From Chondrosia reniformis (Eukaryota > Porifera > Demospongiae > Chondrillida > Chondrillidae), in NCBI GenBank assembly GCA_947172415.1, contig OX359190.1:7750001-7814000 (forward strand): 64,000 nt of DNA, given 5' to 3'. The position numbers were made by a program, and so were the translations under genes. Below are positions 1 to 11,200 of this stretch, piece after piece. Every line of letters begins with the position of its first letter. Positions within the stretch are counted from its first letter, which is position 1. The notes under the pieces were generated by a model. That model did no database searches. It was not told the DNA's origin and saw only the letters and a program-made list of their open reading frames with translations.

Positions 1-2472
1 TTTCATATGCATTTCATATTAACGAACATCATCTGTATTATATACGTATACGTATAATACACAATATACGTAATGTATACCTATAAGTTAATAATAATAG
101 TAATAATAGTAATAATTAGTAATACCTTTCAATTTAACAGTTTCACTTTCATTCTCATTTGTGTATCCGATTGCATTCATAGTGACAAATTTAAAGGTAG
201 TTTGAAGAGACTTTAATTCAGTTATTATCACAAATGACATGTTTGTTGTAATATTCACTTGTCTGCCATCCTCCTCGTAGAAAACAATATATCCCTCTAT
301 TGGTAGACCTCCAGAATTGGCTGGTGGGTACCAGGTAATGTTAACACTAGAGCATGTCATTTGTGTCACAGTTACATTGACTGGAGCTGATGGTTCTAAA
401 CAAATGTACAGACATCTATAGTTAAAGCACAGTTCGTAATGGAATAAGATTTTAAAGGACAAAGAGGTTAGGAGAGCACTATTTTGATAGAATGTAAACT
501 GAAACAAGAGGTTAGCCATAAATATAGTAATCCCTATCCTATATAGTTGTTTGCCAATATCAGTCAAAATAACTTACTGTATTACATGGCTGTACATGTT
601 CCTAGCAATAAGAATAGCATGCAAAATATACATATAACTACTGTAGCCATCACTACTCTGGAAGCAATTTAGCACAACAAAGCAACTACATACATATGTA
701 TATACATACGTACATATTGCACCACAGATTTTAGTTTGTATTTTATATAATAAAGGTTTAGAACCTGTAAGTCACTAAATGCCAAAGATTATTAAATACA
801 CACAAAGACTATTTACAAAATATGAATTAGAAAATGAAAAGCTAAGATCTACAAATTGTTGATGTACTATGTACTGGTAAAAATTAAAAAATCTTTATAA
901 TGTGTTTATAGTGAACTTAAGTACACATATAGAACTAAAGGTATTTTTGTGTTAGAAGGTATATTGTGTTAGTTGCACACCTACGTGACCTATTATAGTG
1001 ACATTACCTGAATATGTAGTCTCTGACATTCTCATGCTGTAAGTTCCTGGTACACCTGATGAAACAGCTGATACCCAAATATAGTAGGTTGTACCTTCAG
1101 CAAGTCCACTCAGTGTAGCTGATGTACCAGTGATACCTGACACATTTAATGCTCCAGATGGTGGTTCTGCAGTAGTACCACTATTTGTAGAATACCACAC
1201 AGTGTAGGTTATTCCAGATCCAATTACTGCAGTCCATGAAACTATCAATGAAGCAGATCCATTAGATGTACTTCTTGAAATGTTAACACCTTGGACTTCT
1301 GGTGGTACTGGGGTAGCTACATAAGATGCGGAGGGTAGGACTAGGATTAATGCATATATATACACTTCAACCAAACTATGGTGTAACTTTATATGTATAT
1401 ACTCAAAGGATTTTAGCTCTTCAATTGTAAGAAACTGACTTATTGTCTACTAAAGGTGCTACATCAAACATATACATCAAGTTCCTACTTTATGGTTTTA
1501 AACACATAATTAGTGGTAACTATGACTGTGAGTTGAATCATAACTCTGCACATATACACAATAGGACAGCTATGTTTTGCATTTAGTTTTACAAACTTAC
1601 CAAGCACTACTGTGTAAGTTGTTATGATCGTTTCATCCTTATTTCTTACACGACAAGAGTATGTTCCAGCATGACTTGTAGCAAATGTAGAAAAACCTAA
1701 TCTACGTCCAGTAGGTCCACCAGCTGTCCACACTTCACCTGTGGCTTTTACTATATTTCCTGTAGTATACCACTGCTTGGAAGCTGGTGTCCTGCTACAC
1801 CATAACTCTACTGATTGATTAATGGTGGGTGTTGCAGTTATGTCGACTGGAGGAGAACCTGATCCAACTATAATAGTTGTAGCTGGTTGTGAAGCAACTG
1901 AAGGAGAGAACAAAAGTATGCATACAAAGGAACCTTCAGTCAAAAGGTCAAAGGTCGATTGAACTAGTCTATACGTAAAGAATAGATTTTACATTGAAAA
2001 TAGATCAAAACAATAAGTACCAAATATATATCCAAATATTCTTTATACGACAGCAGAGGGTAGGCTTACACAAATGAGCAGTGATCTCTCTATAGACTAC
2101 AATGGTGGCCATGGGTTGTCTGTTATAAATTAAAGTAATTATGTTAAGCCTATATACGTATATTTAACATTCTTCGACCTGAAATTTGATTTACCGTATA
2201 GAGTTTATCGGGCTAATTATAAACTTTCAAAGATTAGAATTCAACTCATATAGATATCCTACAATGTAGGCCTAGTATATACTTAACTGAACACCAATAA
2301 CGAGGCTGCGTGTAAACTGTCTATGTATTGGAGTTACCCGCGTCTATTAAAAGGGGGCTCCGATCCAGAGTAGTATGTAAATTGAAATGAATTCCCGTTA
2401 TATATTATTACACGATTTACCTTTAGAAGATGACAAAATTATAAATATCCAACAAAGTGAGGCGATCTCCAT
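1..2472 (-). CDS. Gene A: secreted or surface Ig/FN3 protein, 5' part only
   Basis: Four consecutive minus-strand exons form the start of a gene that leaves the window on the left: 2472-2421 (signal peptide), 1897-1601 (Ig-like), 1316-1008 (FN3) and 395-126 (FN3). Each boundary has AG/GT sites and every junction is phase 1, the usual phase of shuffled extracellular modules. The signal peptide and modules indicate an extracellular adhesion or receptor ectodomain. Nothing here shows whether a membrane segment follows. The FN3 at 1316-1008 is very similar to FN3 exons of genes B and C, so A probably belongs to the same local family. The start is chosen because an ATG with a hydrophobic run is followed directly by a donor in the right phase. 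The function is inferred from domains only. Confidence 0.75.
126..395 (-). CDS. Gene A exon 4: FN3 domain
   Basis: A canonical FN3: APVNVTVTQ start, NITWYPP with the B-strand Trp, NSGGLPIEGYIVFY and a C-terminal NAIGYTNENES stretch. It is 270 bases, phase 1 to phase 1, with donor GTATTA. It is more diverged from the FN3 repeats of genes B and C than exon 3 is. The next exon lies left of the window. Confidence 0.8.
1008..1316 (-). CDS. Gene A exon 3: FN3 domain
   Basis: An FN3 module with a proline-rich A strand (PVPPEVQGVN), the B-strand Trp (IVSWTAV) and the motif TTYYIWVSAV before strand G. It is 309 bases, phase 1 to phase 1. The segment around YTVWYSTNSGTT is nearly identical to FN3 exons at 9144-8845, 5563-5249 and 35389-35060, which indicates recent exon duplication. 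Confidence 0.85.
1601..1897 (-). CDS. Gene A exon 2: Ig-like domain
   Basis: One Ig domain with the first Cys in VELWCSR, a Trp in KQWYTT and the second Cys in the typical GTYSCRVRN motif. The exon is phase 1 on both sides and ends in a good GTAAGT donor. It is the only clear Ig module in the window. Confidence 0.8.
2421..2472 (-). CDS. Gene A exon 1: signal peptide
   Basis: The reading frame begins MEIASLCWIFIILSSSK, a short n-region followed by a hydrophobic core, and meets a GTAAAT donor at phase 1. The next acceptor at 1898-1899 continues the frame into the Ig exon. It lies 781 bases beyond the stop codon of gene B, so it marks a separate gene. Confidence 0.65.
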
Positions 2473-2560
2473 TTGCCTACGCAAAGGTTATAAACTGCCA
2501 AGTTCTATATCTACTACTACAGTAACTATATACTACTCGTGGCACCAATATTAATGTAAA

Positions 2561-2698
2561 ATGAATTCTATGTTTTCTCGCTTGTTATTGCTGTTTCTTA
2601 TGGTTTCCCTTCATTACTCAATGGAAGGTTTCCTTAACAAAGGTACTCCTCTTGGAAACCTATTCAATGCACACTCACTTTCAGTTATAAGACTATAA
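2561..2698 (+). CDS. Small secreted-peptide ORF or first exon
   Basis: A 45-codon ORF starts with a strong hydrophobic run (MFSRLLLLFLMVSLHYS) typical of a signal peptide. It lies 88 bases from and divergent to the start of gene A. It could encode a very small secreted peptide ending at TAA 2696-2698. Alternatively it is a first exon using the GTACTC donor at 2643, but no convincing plus-strand exon follows. I do not recognise the mature part. Confidence 0.3.
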   Translation: MNSMFSRLLLLFLMVSLHYSMEGFLNKGTPLGNLFNAHSLSVIRL

Positions 2699-3253
2699 GT
2701 ATGATCTCACCAGTTTGTATAATGTCAGACACTACACACGCGCACATATACTAAGATATATTTGCGACTGTAGCCATGATTTGTTTGTTGTTTGCCAATA
2801 TTCTTTTGTGATTTAGTCAGAACCTTCATGTGCAACCAGCAATCAGAGGTTCTAACAAAACTACGTCTTTAATCATGGTTATAGACAGAGTTTCTAAAGT
2901 AGCACTGTTGCCACATAAAACGCTGTAGAAGTAATTATTATCAGTGGAGGGTCTAGAAATTTGCAGGGGGTGCTAAGGTTTCTATATTATTTCAAGATTT
3001 GCTATAGTTATTTGTTTTAAGTAGTTTCATCGCTCATGATCATTTTCCTTCTTTTTGAAATGTATATAATTTATAAGTATCAACACTATAATTATATAAA
3101 CCAATTGCAAATATGTATATACTGTTACAGTACTTATTAGTAGCCTTTACATTAGTGGCCAATGTATAATATAATCTATCCATAACTATACTGCATTTTT
3201 CAAGTAGAAGTAACAAAACAGTATATATACTAGCCTATGCAATACAGCAATAC
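2699..3253. other. Intergenic space between genes A and B
   Basis: AT-rich sequence with no exon-like ORF on either strand. A short stretch near 2945-2975 (guggagggucuagaaauuugcaggggg-like, unspliced) resembles decayed repeat sequence. I see nothing else. Confidence 0.5.
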
Positions 3254-3491
3254 TTATATATTATGTATCAAACAAGTGACTGCTCTTCTCTTGCTTTGTA
3301 TTCCAAAGGGAGTGTCAATGAGAATATGAAACACTTCATCTCTCTCTCCATCATCTTCATCGGCCACTAGTTCTACTGATATGTGCTGTCTCTCAAATGA
3401 CTTGTAAACTTCAGAGAAGGTCAGTGTAGAATTCCTCAGAACATAATCACCTTCATTAGCTGCATGAGTTGGGTCATATGAAATACCATGA
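3254..3491 (-). CDS. Gene B last exon: second half of Calx-beta-like domain and stop
   Basis: The frame contains [19 protein letters not shown], then [15 protein letters not shown], matching the 'DY...TLTF' and 'DD...E.DE.F' signatures of Calx-beta. It ends at TAA 3256-3254. The best acceptor (at 3493-3492) would need an exon ending in phase 2, while the preceding exon ends in phase 1. Either a microexon is missing or the junction is damaged. Confidence 0.55.
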
Positions 3492-6400
3492 CTACATGTT
3501 TCATGGTTAGCAAATATGATTGTGTGTGAGGTTACAGGCTTAATTTACATTACATTACTTACATATAATTTAGGGAATAACCACGATGTTTTCTGTTTAA
3601 ATTAGTATATATAACAATATGAGTGTGCTTATTTTGTATATACATATAATATATATATAATAATAATTTTTGGAACTTCTGCTGAAAGCAATAGCAAATT
3701 AGCTGCATGAGTTATGATTGGATTAATTTAATTCCAGTAAGTAGTAGTAAGTAAGTAGTATTTTAATCTCTCTTCTCTCTATGCTGCAAAGTGGACTCCA
3801 TTAGTGATAAAAATGTCAGTATCAAATTATATACGTATATACGCACATATACATTTATTTAGCTTTGAAATATATTCAGTAATTAACCTAATTAATTAAC
3901 CTATGCCTTTTAAATGAATATTCTGAATTTGATTAAATGGAAATACACTAGAATGCCTATATATTAATTTAAACAGAGTATCGTGCTTATTCCTTAAAAT
4001 TTTATGTAAATAATGCAAATTAAGCCAGTAACCTCCCACACACACACATATATAACTTTGAATGAAATTAACAACGATCTAAAGCAAAGTACTGCTACAG
4101 CTTCAAATGTGATATCAGCTTACCACTTCCATAGAGACAGATGGTTAGTTCTACTACTCTCACAGTCACTACAAGAGGTGTGGCTATCCACCCTTCTCTC
4201 TCAACAGTTAGTACTACAGTCTGTCCTTCGTATCCTGAAGCACTTATCTCCACAAAGTTGACTGTTATTATGTTATCTAAAAAATAAAAACTTAGTCATT
4301 TTATACAGTGAAACTGTACAGTGTATCTAGATCTCTTTCTAGTCAAACAAGAACTCTAAATAAGGAAACGATTGGGAATTTCCCTTTACAGGATTGCTTA
4401 CCACATGTGTGTCCATCTTCATTTAGTGTATAGCCAGTATTACAAGCGCAAGTATATGATCCTGGTGTATTCAGACATATATGATCACATCCACCATTGT
4501 TAGCTAAACATTCATCAGTATCTATAGTTTGAAAATTAAAAAAGAAGTATTGAAATCAATCAAGGAAGCTTTAACTGTCTCAATATATACAGTTAATCCA
4601 CAGCTAGAGCAAGTCCTACCTACGTATAAACACTAGAAGTACTACATTACCATTAATTGTGCATTGAAGGACAGGTTTGCTCCACACTCCACATCCAACA
4701 TCAGACACAGCTCTCACTCTCACTTGGTAGGTATGTCCAGATTGAAGGTTCTCTATTGTAGCTGATGTACTAGTTGGGTTTGGAAATACTCTATTCCAAT
4801 GTGTTGATCTATTTAATGACCTGTACTCGATATCATAGTTTTGGATTGGACGTTCACTTGAAGGTGCCAACCAGAATACCCAAAGAGCTGGTTGAATACA
4901 ACTGATACTCACTAGATCCACTTTTTCAACCTGTGCTGGAGCTGTGATCAGAAGTATATTCACAATTATATGTACGTATATGGTCATGTATATATCATTA
5001 CTCAAGATGAAAACATGTAATTTAAAAGTAAGTAATGAAAAGGAGGAAGATGTTTTTGTCAGGGGGCTGGCCTAGCTAGGGGAGCCTGGAGACATGCCCC
5101 TTGGGAAAATTTAGAAATTCTGACACACTAAGATTATTCCTGATTACTTGTATGATGTGTACTGTATGGACCAAAGTCTCAGGTAATATACGTACATACA
5201 TAATAATATATACATATTAATATATAGAATGCTTCTTTCAAGTAATACCTTTATACGTTCTCTTTGACACTCTTGTACTGAATTGTCCTTCACCAACTGA
5301 TGAAATTGCTGCTACCCAAATATAGTAGGTTGTACCATGTGCAAGTCCACTCAGTGTAGTTGATGTACCAGTGATACCTGACACATTTAAGGCTCCAGAT
5401 GGTGGTTCTGTTGTGGTACCACTGCTTGTAGAATACCACACAGTATATGAAATGTCATAATCAAAATCAGTTATTGGTGTCCAGCTAACAGTGAGAGTAG
5501 GTACTTTAGTAAATACAACTCTTACAAACACACCAGTGACCTTTGGAGGTACTAATAAGGTAACTGTAGATGAAGATAAAGTAGTTGAAAGTATTTAAAA
5601 TTAGAAAATTATGCAAATAATAATTAAAATTATATATAGAAAAAGAAATTTTAAAAGGTGCAGTTGAGATTTGGAGGATTGTTAGTACGTAGGATCATAG
5701 TAACCAAGCCCAATTAACCAGCTTGTATTATGATTTAATAAAGAATATAGTATAATACACTTGTACATACCAATGTTGCTGGTCACAGAATCACAAGATA
5801 CCAAACCTTCCCTTGAAGAGATACAGGTGACAGTATAGTTAACTCCAGAAGTCAAACCTTCAACAGTTAGTACTTTAGTAGAATCAGAGGTGGACACCAT
5901 CTTTGTGGGTAGACTGGAAATGTTGGGAGAGATTGTACAGCTTGATGAATCAATTAACGGTGATGATGACAGTGTAAATGTTATTCTTGTTGAATGTGGT
6001 GAAGAGAGAAAGGAGATTGTGGGAGCTACAGAAAAGAGGATGATTAAATAGAGAATTGATGCAGTTGATCACAACATATATTATATACCATGTGGTCTGG
6101 TCCTTCTAACTCCTGTCACTTCTTTTCCATCTCCCAAATCATTGAAAGCTATTACTCTCACTCTGTACTCAGAGTTGATTGCTAGTCCAAGAATGGCTGC
6201 TCTTGTTGAACTGAGAATACGATGTACAAGAACACCATTGCTGTACACTCTGTACTTGACAGGAAGTCCTCCTGTATTGGAGGGTGCTGTCCAGTGTAAG
6301 TTCAGCTGGTCACATTTATCAGGTGGAGGAGTTATAACCAGTCCAGTGGGAGCACCTGGAACTGTTGGGACATGTATATACAGTCAATGAAAGTTTTATA

Positions 6401-8205
6401 TATATATAAACAAAGAAACTGATGTGGCATTAAAATCATGCATTACTTGAATCATTTCTGGATGAAATAATATATATATACAGTACAAGTTACAATATAC
6501 TAAGGTAATCTAATATAAATAAATAAATAAATAATATAATATAATTAATTAATTAATTCATATGGCTCCAAGAAAGGACCTAGAAACAAAATGGGCATAT
6601 CATCATAAAGTTTAGGGTATAAAACTCATTTTAACTTAAGGGATTTTTAATTTAGGCCTCCGTTTGTTAGAAAACAGAGGACAAAGTCTGCATATAAAAG
6701 GCCATAGGACTATAGAAAACCTATGGGAAATTTATATGCAAACAATGTGTTATATTGATAAAAAATTTCAATTTGTCAGATAACTGTGAAATCAACATAT
6801 ATCATGGTACATGTGTATAAGAAACGTCTGACGAAGTTTTGCTTAATTAAATGAGCAAAATAATCAAGATATAATGAAGAATTCAAAGTTACGATTGCGC
6901 AAGCTGGTGATGTATTGTGATGTTTTTCTAATGCGTCACCAACACCTTCGTATGTCGCTCCGTACACACATTTTGTGAATCATGTGACGTTGCGTAAACG
7001 TCACCGACTCGTTGCTAAAGAAGATCATCCTTCGAGAACGGCTATGACAAGTCGACGCTCTCCTACGAGAAGGAGCTACCGAACAGGCGAGTTGTAGCGA
7101 AGGTTAGATAAAGCGTTTTTGTATACGTTCCCGTCAAGTTTGAGGCAGAGTTGTTCCTATATTGATGCGAAAGACTGGATTCGTTTGGTCGACCGTATTA
7201 CTTTGGTAATTTAAGCTCTGTCTTCTCTTCTTACGTTATCTGTTAATATTTTTACTTGTCCATGTGTAGGAATTAGGAGTGTTTGTTGCGATCATTACGA
7301 GAATAAAGCTTTGTTGAGTGTCAGCAACATGAATTTACTAATTTCCTATTTATACTGAATTGTATTCCCACTCCTCATATATTGCTGATGCATGAAGACC
7401 TCTGGGTCGAAACGTCCAGAATTAGTAAATTCATATTGCTGACTTTCAACTAGGCTTTATTCTTATCCATGTTAGTACGTTTTTCATGTGTACTACATAC
7501 AGTAACGAAATTGCTTATAGCGAATGTCTATAAGTATAGTGAAATACTTTGTTAGCTAATTACACTCAAGTACACTACACAGTGCAAGTTACTAGCAAAT
7601 ATATAAAATATTAAATTACAATCAAGTACTACACAGTACAAGTTACAAATTTAAGAGATCCAAGTGACTATGTAATATTAAAATTACAATCAAGTACTAG
7701 CTACACAGTGCAAGTTACAAGGGACATCATATACGTATATAAAGGCCTTGGCCTTTTATGTCCCTTGTGTACAAGTTACAAAATGGTCTCTAACCCTGTT
7801 GATTATGCCAATGCATGCAACCAACCGTCGGTGTTCTTAGCTCCCTCACAAGGCAAATCAAATCTGCTGTGGTTATTAGCTGAGACCCCTTTAATACTGA
7901 AGCCTTTGTTGATATATGGCATGCAGATGCATCATCTTCAGTCTATACTAAGGTGTGAAAAGGTAATTGGTAGGCCATGTGTTCTACCTTGCAATTGGAT
8001 GATCTGTATCAACTACTACTCTCTATGCAGTAGTTGAGGATTTCAAAGCCTGCAACAGTACTAGTGTGACTAAAGTCTTGTACTGTTTAAAGTACTAATT
8101 ATCCTAGGGGTCACTTGGATCTCTTTAAATTTGTAACTTGCACTGTGTAGCTACTACTTGATTGTAATTTTAATATTACATAGTCACTTGGATCTCTTAA
8201 ATTTG

Positions 8206-8242
<37 letters not shown>

Positions 8243-11200
8243 GATGGCATTTTCATGTGAATACATCATAAGTATGATGTACGTAAGTGCAAAGGTTTAT
8301 GTGCCTATGTTATAATCAAACTACGTATGTACAGTGGTTACCCTTGGTCACAACAAGCTGTTATAAAGATGCCTGCTAAATGTATATCATTATCTACATC
8401 TGTAGTGCAAAAGGCTTTCAGCACTCTATCATGGGTACCTTGAAAGGTTGTTTTCATTGATCTTCTACTGTATTTTCCATGGAGTTTATTAGATATAGCA
8501 CAAACCCAAACATAATATGTTGTTCCACTTTGAATTCCAATTGACAGTAAAATGGAAGTTGAATAAGATATTAATTCAAGGGCATCATTTGGAGGAGTGT
8601 TCTGATTGGTTGCAGAATACTGTACTACATAAGAGATATTCTGCCCTATCGGGGTACTCCAACGAACCAATAGGGAGGGCTTTCTTCTACTAACTGTAGC
8701 TATCACAGAGACTCCTTGTACTTGAGGAGGTGCTACATCATGAAGAGTTTGTCATTAACATATGTATAAGTTAAAATTTCATAAATATTCATTTAGTGTA
8801 TATACACTAAACAAGGACCATTGATATTCTACTTACACTAGTACCTTGAAATGTAATTGCTGAGGTTCTCAAACTGTAGGGTCCTTGATCCCTGTCTGTT
8901 ACAGCAGCTACCCAAATGTAGTATGTGGTTCCTTGTGAAAGATCAGTCAATGTGGCTGATGCACTAATAATTCCTGACAGTACTGATGCTCCAGATGGTG
9001 GTTCTGTTGTAGTACCACTACTTGTAGAATACCACACTGTGTAAGTTACTCCAGATTCAGAAACCGCAATCCATGAAACTGTCAAAGATGGAGATCCATC
9101 TAACGTCCCTTTACTAACTCTAACACCTCTAACTTGTAAGGATTCTATACAATATGAATAATAAATAGTACGTATATTATAAAGGATACATATTTAGTAG
9201 TAGCTACGAATACAGAGTAGTATATAAATGTTAATAAAGTCAAACACATGTAAATTTTAAGTTATGACTCAACATCAAAGTAGAGGAAACATTTATTAAG
9301 GAGTATATACTGTATGTGGTGTAGGTGTGATATTGTATGTTCTTTTTGGTGTAAAATTCATGCTATGAAATACATAATATAATAAAGATCCTTAAATAAT
9401 CGTAACGATATACATATAAGGAACACGTAATCATAAACATACAAAAATACCTTCAACTAACTGTTCCATTCTGTATATACCAATTAATGGTGACTCATCA
9501 TTTCACAGTCATGATAAGTGAATGAAGTGACTAGCTTTAATTTGAAACATTGAATATATATATAGGTCCCAACACAAAATGTATGTATTGTATAGGTACA
9601 TTATCATAAGCCTATCATTTTGAAAAACATTGATCCCAACAAGTAGAGGAGGTGGAGTTTCTGTAATAAAGTAAATCAAATTTGTCAATATATACATACA
9701 TATATTATGCCACTGGTCCAATATTACCACTATATTTATATTCCCATTTTGAAATAAGCTGTGGAATATTTTGCATTATTTTGAGAATATATACGTATAT
9801 ATGTTATATATATGCAGATTTGTCCTCCGTTTTCTAACAAACGGAGGCCTAAATAAAAAAATCCCTTAATTTAAAACGAATTTTATACCCTATAGTTTAT
9901 GATGATATGCCCATTTTGTTTCTAGATCCTTTCTTGGAGCCATATGAATTATTTAATTACATTATATTATATTACATTATTTATTTAGATTATTTAGATT
10001 ACCTTAGTATATTGTAACTTGCACTGTATATATATACATATAGTACTACACAGTGCAAGTTACAAATTTATACACGGATGCAAGTGACTCCCAAGATAAT
10101 CACACTGAGGTATATAATATAATACGGATGCAAATGACTCCCAAAATAATCACAATCAGGTATATTAAACGCTACAAGACTTTAGCCACACTGAAATTCT
10201 CAACTGCTGCATACAGAGTAGCAGTCTCACAGATCATATAAGGTTAAATACATGGCCTTCCAATTACCTTTTCACACCTAAGTATAGACTGAAGATGATG
10301 CATCTGGATGCCATTATCAGCAAAAATTCCAGTCTCATGCAGGGGATCTCAGCCAATAATCACCACAGATTTGACTTGCCTTGAGTGTCAGCTAGGAGTA
10401 CCATTGGTTGCTTGCATGCATTCACATAAACAACAGGGTTAGAGACGATTTGGTAACTTGCACACAGGGACATAAAGGCTGGGGCCTTTAATTTATTTCA
10501 TGAACAATGTGTAAAACCCTTACCTATTTATGCTGTACCCTATACCTACAGTACGTATATAGGAGTTTAGACTACAGTAATCACTAGCTATTGTATATCT
10601 GAAGCTATGGCTATCCAGCAAGGTTTGGGAAATAATGATAGCCTCTTAATTGGTTTAGTATGAGTACCATTTGTAGAATTTTGAGAGATACAGATCAAGA
10701 GACAATCACTGCATGCATGGTCTGTACATATAATTGTATGAATGTATATGCAGATTTTGGACTCTTATACTTCACCTCTTACAAGAGAGACAATGCACTC
10801 TATATGTGCCTTATAAGTTAATTGAATTAATTGTTTGTGTACATTTTCACACCAATATACATAACCTAATTAAACTACCACAGACCTTATAGGTTTTGTC
10901 AATTAGGAAGTAGTACATATGCACTTAATGAAGTAATAGTTATATGGGCTTACCTGAGAATGTGGTGGGTGTAGTTGAGGATGTGGAGGGTGCAGCTGAG
11001 GATGTGATGGGAAAAATATCACCGCAAAACATGAAAATTCTTGACGATGGCAAAAAAGGAAGTTCCGGTCCGACTATCAATGTAACCTGAAGCAACATAC
11101 AATGAAAGTAACTACATAATTCTGTACTTCAATGTTTACTGTCAATTACTGAACAAACAATATTCAACTATAAAGAGGATTAAAGTTCTTTTACTATTAC

